Shown in pieces: positions 58,901 through 64,000 of a stretch of DNA of 64,000 nt. The stretch lies in NCBI RefSeq assembly GCF_963676685.1, contig NC_092348.1, positions 30,045,386 through 30,109,385 of the forward strand. Direction: 5' to 3'. The position numbers and the translations under genes were made by a program. This DNA comes from Mytilus edulis (lineage: Eukaryota; Mollusca; Bivalvia; Mytilida; Mytilidae). Position 1 is the first letter of the stretch, and every line of letters starts with the position of its first letter. The notes beneath the pieces are model-generated. The model searched no databases. It worked only from the letters and a program-made list of their open reading frames with translations, and was not told the DNA's origin.

Positions 58901-60739
58901 AGTACCCCTGACTGTTAGTAGTAGTTCTCAGTTGCCATGGTTTGTCAAAAGAAAGGAGTTCGATCATGGGTTTCATAATGCATTATTATCATCGAACATT
59001 GAAATTTAAAGGAAGCATATATCATAGAAGGGACAAATTTTCATTTTTAGAGTAAAGGTTATACCAATTGCTATTTAGTTACCAATTTGTCAGCCATCTT
59101 CTATGCTGAGTTTGAGAGTACATGTACACACAACTTTAGTGCAGTGAGTTGAACATTTGTTCTATCCTGTTCATTCATGTGTCAAGCAATTTATTGATAA
59201 TATGTTCTTAAAGCCATACACGCTACAAAATAATTTGGCAAACAATGTAAACATTAAAAACCTCTGTTTGAAAGGATTTTTTTCAAGGGTGTGGGGTTCA
59301 GGTTACATACATTCAGACAATATTTAATTTAATCCCCTTATGAAGAAAATTGTTGAATGATGCTCGGATAAATTACACTCATCAGTAAAAATTAAAAAAA
59401 AGTTAATTCCATACTAGATACAATATGTACCCATCTCTCAAGAGAAAAAAAACCAAGAACAACAAGTAAATAACTTTGATGTCTTTATATTCAGCACTGA
59501 TTTTTTTAAATATACAACATGTACAAATTATTTATTTGTTTTACAGTGGTGAGTCTGCATTCAAAACCATGAATACTTCATTTGGTTGGGCAAAGAGACC
59601 AATGATGCACAGAATAGGAGATATCAAAGATGATTTACCAGTAACCTTCATTTATGGTTCAAGGTCATGGGTAGACAGTAATACTGGATTTCATGCTAAA
59701 TATCTACGCCATGAGAGTTATGTAGATGTACAGGTAAATTGGTAGCCATTATAAGATGTGAACCGGAGGCAAATTTAAGGAGGCAGGAGCTTCCAGTACT
59801 TTTTTGTCTGAAAATTTTGGTTGATTATATAGGAAATTACTGAAGTAGACTGGAGCAGGCCCCCTCTTAGGCAGTCAGTGTGCCCTAACTCATGAAAAAT
59901 TATGGATCCGCCACTGTGAACAGTATAGAAGTTTTATTGTTTTGAGTTTCTACTCAACCCTTTATTAAACCATAGAAATATATACAATTGTGAATTGGCT
60001 AAGTTTTTTTTCTAAGATATATGTAATGCTAAAGGTCATGGAGGTTAGTAGATTTTAAAAAGAATTTGTTATATGTCTAACAAATCTTTCGGACAAGAAG
60101 TTTTGTTTAATTTATTCATCTCATTTTAAGTGCATACTACACTGTAGTAAATTTGAATAAGTATTAGCAGACAAAAATTTTATAATTTCTCTGACCGCAA
60201 TTATTAAATTCCTATAATTTCACTACATTGTATTTGTGAATCATATTTCTGTCATTAAATTTGCTATTTGATCTCAAGGTCAATGAAGGTTCTTGTTATG
60301 GTGTGTGCATGAGTCTTGAATGCTATGTTTTCTGTTTCAATGTGTCATTTCATGAACCCATGCATTGACAGTACTTCTACATATATACTAGTACATGTAG
60401 TATAAAAGGAATTTGAGTTGTACATTTGTTTCATTTGAATATTATCTTCTGTTTAACTTTATTGTTATAATTGTATTTTAACATTCCATTCATGGAAGAC
60501 CCACACAGGCTTTCGGACATGTAACTATGGCAACTGTTTGATTTCAGGTTGTGCGAGGTGCTGGACATCATGTATATGCCGACAGACCTGAACCTTTTAA
60601 CTTCCTAGTCCAAAGAATCTGTGATGCTGCTGATAAAGACGATGTCCCTCCTATTCGTACAAGTCGTACTTCAATAAACTTAACCAAAGAACAGTCCAGC
60701 CCAGACATTACATTAGATGCTGTCAATAGTCAGTTATGA
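46987..60739 (+). CDS. ABHD4/ABHD5-family alpha/beta hydrolase, 6 exons, 380 aa
   Basis: Exons: 46987-47024 (ATG; first exon chosen by phase and family fit), 52800-52888, 54131-54655, 55471-55582, 59547-59733, 60548-60739 (TGA 60737-60739). GT-AG introns, matching phases, total 1143 nt. The N-terminus reads FSWMSPSTWITWVPSSM with Trp 16, 22 and 25, as in the lipid-droplet/membrane anchor of ABHD5. VHGMGGG (His 81), GHSLGAY (Ser 152), SRSWVD (Asp 298) and HHVYAD (His 324) are present, so it should be catalytic like ABHD4. Arg 294 and Gly 323 match the two ABHD5 residues known to allow activation of adipose triglyceride lipase. Exon 4 is 112 nt as in the minus paralogue. The small first exon (12 codons) is the least certain part; introns 1 and 4 are long and repeat-filled. 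Confidence 0.88.
47940..48025. repeat. Common mussel repeat (GACTCATCAGTGACGCTC)
   Basis: GCCAGACTCGCATTTCGTCT followed by GACTCATCAGTGACGCTCG, a dispersed repeat I know from mussel sequences. Intron 1 of the plus ABHD gene. Confidence 0.55.
48122..48568. mobile_element. Long palindrome, arms about 220 bp
   Basis: Starts TAGAATGAAATTC and ends with its complement. The arms pair over nearly their full length, including CCATTGACTGGGACAATTTA and GGGGTCACCAAAGGTT. The centre is TTGATTTATATAATTGATAT near 48345. A foldback MITE without coding capacity. Confidence 0.8.
48760..48905. repeat. Repeat with GAGGAAGATATGAAGATT, first copy
   Basis: A segment from GAGGAAGATATGAAGATT through ACCCAAGAATATTCATAT recurs at 49435-49540, with the same following AAGGGAAA-GAATGTTTTATT. 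Confidence 0.5.
48955..49200. repeat. Common mussel repeat (TATGCCCC...GGGGCATCCGTGTACTA)
   Basis: TTATGTTTTCTGGTCTGTGC, GAAGTCCATTCAACTTGAAA and GGGGCATCCGTGTACTAG occur in the order I know for this family. Flanked by TATGCCCC-like ends. Confidence 0.55.
49435..49540. repeat. Repeat with GAGGAAGATATGAAGATT, second copy
   Basis: Direct partner of 48760-48905, about 670 bp away. Confidence 0.5.
49985..50815 (+). mobile_element. 5'-truncated retroelement: reverse-transcriptase end and full 3' tail
   Basis: Coding end 50027-50161 (PLNRLIKKGYSYDTVVRSL), then a tail with GGAGGGTTGAGATCTC, GCGCCTGTCCCAAGTCAGGA, TGGCCTTTGTTAGTCTTG, CTTCGGCTGTTGTCTGCTC and TTCCCCATTTCC. This copy shows that the many short 'tail' repeats in the window come from a retroelement 3' end. 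It lies in intron 1 of the plus ABHD gene. Confidence 0.65.
50027..50161 (+). pseudogene. Reverse-transcriptase C-terminal fragment (45 codons)
   Basis: From ATG to TAA; upstream codons are also open. It matches the end of 3694-4080 (PLN-LI--GY, -RSL-I---G-NID). Too short to function. Confidence 0.55.
51690..51790 (+). repeat. Retroelement tail fragment
   Basis: GGAAATGGAGAATGAGTC, AAAGAGACAACAACCAGACC and ACCAATGGGTCTTCAATGC; same family as 35917-36165. Confidence 0.55.
51825..52748. repeat. Dispersed repeat with internal duplication, ends GAGCTCAC and GAGAGCCTC
   Basis: Starts TGAGCTCACTTGGTG and ends GGCTCTTGAGAGCCTC. The block with CAATTCCAACCAAACTTAAG and AAAAACATGGCC occurs twice (about 51875-52070 and 52385-52600). 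It ends just before exon 2 of the plus ABHD gene. Confidence 0.6.
53025..53180 (-). repeat. Dispersed repeat, GTTGTCTCATTGGCA family
   Basis: GGTATGATTGCCAATGAGAC at the left, ATAGTCAGCTATAAAAGG at the right; reverse orientation in intron 2 of the plus ABHD gene. Confidence 0.6.
55784..56229. mobile_element. Inverted-end element, ATATATTACGGATTAC ends
   Basis: ATATATTACGGATTAC (55784-55799) and its exact complement (56214-56229). The interior is 446 bp with no coding capacity. Intron 4 of the plus ABHD gene. Confidence 0.55.
56227..56371. repeat. Palindrome with 65-bp arms
   Basis: Arms from ATTCAGGTCTCAG through GGTATATACTGTGACATTCC and GGCTTA, with complement at 56308-56371. The loop is TTCGCCTTCGGCTCA. 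It abuts the right end of the 55784 element. Confidence 0.7.
56400..58010. other. Intron 4 of the plus ABHD gene, middle part
   Basis: Unique AT-rich DNA. No exon with matching phase and no repeat was recognised. Confidence 0.4.
58015..58145 (-). repeat. Dispersed repeat, GTTGTCTCATTGGCA family
   Basis: AAGATGTGGTATGATTGCC, GAGACAATTCTCCACCAG and CTTCAATAATGAGCAAAG; a diverged reverse copy, followed by a TA microsatellite. Confidence 0.55.
58223..58914. mobile_element. MITE-like element with about 70-bp inverted ends (CAGTCAGGGGTACTAC)
   Basis: Ends CAGTCAGGGGTACTACTTGT and complement. The arms continue as ATTTTTATTTACTTGAAGAA. ACTTATATAAGTA words are scattered inside. CAGGGG-type ends recall hAT elements, but no 8-bp duplication is visible. 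Confidence 0.7.
59758..59920. repeat. Short dispersed repeat ending GGATCCGCCACTG
   Basis: Same end word (in complement) as 43158. Lies in the last intron of the plus ABHD gene. Confidence 0.4.
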
Positions 60740-60874
60740 TGATAAATTGTTTTAGATATTTAATTTATTTAGATTTAAACATGCACAACAATGCAAAATT
60801 AGAGTTACCGTTATTGATGTCTATGGTAATTATTATACTACACTCAGGACTTTAAAAGTTGTTAGTATTTATAG

Positions 60875-60880
60875 AATAAA
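60875..60880 (+). promoter_or_regulatory. Possible polyadenylation signal of the plus ABHD gene
   Basis: AATAAA 135 nt after the TGA, in AGAATAAATAATGG. No transcript end is known. Confidence 0.4.
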
Positions 60881-60901
60881 TAATGGAAGAATTGAAATAG
60901 A

Positions 60902-61002
60902 GAAAAATATTAAACGAGTGACCAAAAAACACATTAATTCACGTATAAATGTGTTAATTATCAGTGTTGTTCCATCACGAGTTGAATATTTTTTTATATT
61001 TG
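60902..61002. repeat. Small imperfect palindrome downstream of the plus ABHD gene
   Basis: AAATATTAAACGAGTGA pairs with TCACGAGTTGAATATTT, and ACACATTAATT with AATTAACACAT-type complement inside. Could be a small MITE. Confidence 0.4.
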
Positions 61003-61404
61003 AGTTCTTTGATTGGTTATTCTTTTTATTAAATTGGCAAATGACTTTTTTTTATGAAATTGATGTACAAAATGCATAAGCAATTTGTTTTCATCCGACG
61101 TTACCGACAACGCCTTTTGTTGCATTTTAAATTATCCATTTTTATATAACTGGGAAATCAATATAATTAATTGCAACCAATGTAATAGTTACATTTATCT
61201 CAATTTTCAATTTTGGCATTTCAATGAATATTTTTATACTGAATCTATACTGACTCACCTCAAATATGAAGATGAAAAATTGTTTTTATTTTTTACTAAA
61301 TTAGTCTTAAAGTAAATATTAAAGATTGCATTAAAACTTATTTTAGCTGATCAGAATGAGATCACTACTGTTCAGTGGTTGATCCACTAGGGTACACATT
61401 TCTG
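61003..61404. other. Intergenic stretch, nothing recognised
   Basis: No coding signature; a short open frame here has no recognisable content. Confidence 0.35.
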
Positions 61405-61627
61405 AAGGCCCTCATGGGGTTTTTGATTATGTGATTACTTGGCCGTTTTTTTAATGATTATTTGATTATTAAGCCAAATATTTCATGATTATTTGATTAC
61501 CTAGGACTGTATTTTTAGTTTATGATTATTTGATTACTAAAGATAAGCAAATATTTAATGATTATGTGATTATATTGGCAAAAAAATGGTGATTATGTGA
61601 TAACTAGGACCCCCCCATGAGGGGCCT
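61405..61627. mobile_element. MITE, second copy of the GAGGCCCCTCATGGG family
   Basis: The interior is nearly identical to 41956-42195; the C-run is shorter. CACATTTCTGA before and CATATTTCTGA after form an 11-bp target duplication with one mismatch. Confidence 0.75.
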
Positions 61628-61639
61628 CATATTTCTGAC

Positions 61640-63310
61640 ATTTTGGTTGATGAGATACCTAGTTTAAACCTTCCTGTAAGGCAGTGATGTAAAGACTTTA
61701 AGTTGTTGAGTAGGTGTAACTGTAATAAAGAACTTAGTTTAGTTAATCAACTCTTTAACAATGGATTTTCACATCCATCCAAGCCAAATTCAATTTCAAC
61801 CAGGGACAGGGATTTGTTTTGTGATGTGTGTCTGATAATTAAGTGACAGATTGTAGATATTATTTATGTTTTGCCAATATATTAATAGTGTTCACCATTC
61901 AATACTGTATGTGATACCATTAATCATTTTCATCATTTTCATCTCATGCACTACAGAATATGTGTATTACCCATTTCTGCCTCTTGATTTACTTATGTTG
62001 ATATATATGCTGACAATTGTGATTTGTAAAGTGTGTACACATTTTTTTTATTCTTTGGTTTGTAAAAGTATAAAGTTCAATAGATTTTATATATTGTTGA
62101 TACTTTTATTTTTGTGGGTCCAAATTTTGTGGATTAGGAAAACATGTATTTTCATGGATATTTGCAATGTATTTCCTAGTTTTAATTCTCCATACAATCT
62201 TAAGCCTACAGGAAATTAGGATTTCCTTTAACACTGAAATTAATGGTAAACCTTAATCCATGTAATGCACAAGATTTGTAACCCCACAAACAATACTAAA
62301 TCAATAGTTATCAAATACATGTATATATTTGCACTTCACAATTGAGTAATATGAAACCAAGCTTACCGAATAAAAAACCTTTCACAATTGCTTCTGTTAT
62401 TAGAAGTGTAATATGATATATATGCAAAATGTCTACATTATTTTATTTACGAGCACATTGTTATTTTTATGTTATTTTATGGACATTTTCATCACGAAAA
62501 TAACTGTTATTAGGACAATGCTTGGTCTTGTGTTTTAGCATTTAAGATAGAAAATGTAGGTACAGTCATACATGTATATTGAATAATTACATGTACTATT
62601 CAAGCTCTTAAAATGGAATGATTCAGAAAAGAAATAATCCTTTATAGTTTCGATGCATTGCATGGTTCATGTCAAAAGACTTGAAATCATCTCATTGATT
62701 TAATATTTAAGAATATATTGTTTTTACTGAAAACTGATATAGATTATTCCCTTTATTACATTTGAAGTTACTATAAGCATCCACTCCCCTGAACCAAGAC
62801 CCAATAGAATAAGCTTTAGCAAAAAATGCTGCTTTTCAGCTTTATTTTCATTTGAAAAAATTTGATAATTAGTATTAAAAACACGATCATCATTGTAGTA
62901 AAATAGACCAAAGGCTGATAAGATTCATTCTTAATACAATTTGATTAAATGTCATATTTTCCTGTAATTGTTATACATTTCACACACATGTATCCATTAT
63001 ATCATGTAGTTTGTTGTTATATGCATCTATGATTCATTCATTAATATTTCAACCATGACCATGATGACAAAGATATTTTATGATGAATAAAAATGTTGAA
63101 GATATAATTTCTTATTTATTATTTCAATAACTCTGTGGAGAAGGCTTACATAGGCTATGCCTGTTGCCCAATCCAATTCAATTTATTTGAATAAAATATT
63201 GTTTAAACTGAAGTCTGCCATACAACCTTTTTTGAAGGCTCAAATATTGTAATGATGGACTTTCGTGCTAGTCTCAAATTGGTTGGAACTAAAGATTTAG
63301 TTTATTCAAG
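61640..63310. other. Intergenic stretch downstream of the plus ABHD gene
   Basis: AT-rich, no gene seen. The longest open frame (61866-62219) is hydrophobic, without conserved content and probably chance. Confidence 0.4.
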
Positions 63311-63315
63311 GATTT

Positions 63316-64000
63316 TTATACGACACAAAAAAAAATTGCGTCGTAGAATGGTATGATGTTGTCGTTGTCTGCATACGCATTTTGTTTCCGGACAATAACT
63401 TTAGTTTTAGAGAATGGATCTGTATAAATTTTTTTACCAGAATGTTCAATACCACTAAAGATAGGTTTGGATTGATTTTGGGGGTTGTGGTCCCAATAGT
63501 TTAGGAATTAGGGGCCTAAAAAGGTCCCAAATAAGCATTTTTCTTGGTTTTCGTACAATAACTTAAGTATAAGTAAATAGAAATCTATGAAATTTAAACA
63601 CAAGATTAATGACCCCAATAGGAAGGTTAGGATTGATTTTTGGAGTTTTGGTTTGAACAGTTCAGGAATAAGGGGCCAAAACTTGAGGGTCCAAAATTAA
63701 ACTTTGTTTGATTTCATCAAAAATTGAATTTTTTTGGGTTCCTTGATATGCTGAATCTAACTGTGTATTTAGAATCTTAATATCTGGTCCCGTTTTCAAA
63801 TTGGTCTACATAAATTTAAGGGTCCAAAATTAAATTTAGATTGATTTTTTTTTATTATGAGCGCAGTTTTCAAGTTAGTCCAAATCGAGGTAAAAAATTA
63901 AACTTTGTTTGATTTCAACAAAAATTGAATATATATGGGGTTCTTTGATATTCTGAATCTAACCATATGTATTTAAATTTTTGATATTTGGACCCAGTTC
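63316..64000. repeat. Dispersed repeat with about 200-bp internal units, running off the window
   Basis: Starts TTATACGACACAAAAAAAAA followed by TTGCGTCGTA. CCGGACAATAACTTTAG and GGGCCTAAAAAGGTCCC follow. AATTAAACTTTGTTTGATTT occurs at 63696 and about 63896, giving a 200-bp period. Confidence 0.55.

Noticed and set aside
61866..62219. 117-codon hydrophobic open frame
   Set aside because: AT-rich chance frame; no splice, motif or conservation support.

Overview
This is AT-rich eukaryotic nuclear DNA: GT-AG introns, small exons far apart, LINE remains and many palindromic elements. Several short dispersed repeats look like ones I know from mussel genomes, so I read it as a bivalve mollusc, probably a mytilid mussel. 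That is recognition from memory, not a search. I saw no prokaryotic features, CRISPR array, tRNA or rRNA.

Left half (1-31.8 kb). Two copies of one multi-exon gene lie in tandem on the minus strand. Copy A (222-7477) has its first eight coding exons here and its 3' end off the left edge. Copy B (20478-30940) is complete: ten exons joining in phase to a 444-residue charged, coiled-coil-like protein that I do not recognise. The copies share exon lengths, phases, splice sites, promoter and about 1.6 kb upstream. By hand count they differ at about 20 of 352 shared residues. A decayed extra last exon lies at 19665-19797. Mobile elements have entered the copies separately: a foldback element, a retroelement tail and a large palindrome in A; a 4.7-kb LINE (22510-27213) and a short repeat in B. 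The LINE has its two ORFs in one frame, separated by a single TAG, with no ATG before the endonuclease.

Between the copies (9-19 kb) is repeat-rich DNA: a 5'-truncated LINE on the minus strand (12961-about 15340), a TTAGGA-rich inverted-repeat element, poly-G/poly-C and GCGTTTTCGC palindromes, and a MITE with an 11-bp target-site duplication. A third, heavily broken LINE fragment lies at about 32210-34570 (minus).

Right half (36-64 kb). Two alpha/beta-hydrolase genes of the ABHD4/ABHD5 family lie head to head: one on minus (36595-42670, six exons, 378 aa) and one on plus (46987-60739, six exons, 380 aa). Their start codons are about 4.3 kb apart, and a tandem array of about 160-bp units sits between them. 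Both keep the catalytic Ser-Asp-His set. The plus gene also keeps a Trp-rich N-terminus and the Arg and Gly known in ABHD5 as lipase-activating positions. The minus gene has lost most of these. Introns and flanks hold several MITE-like palindromes and dispersed repeats. All gene models were assembled by hand from splice signals and frame, without transcripts.
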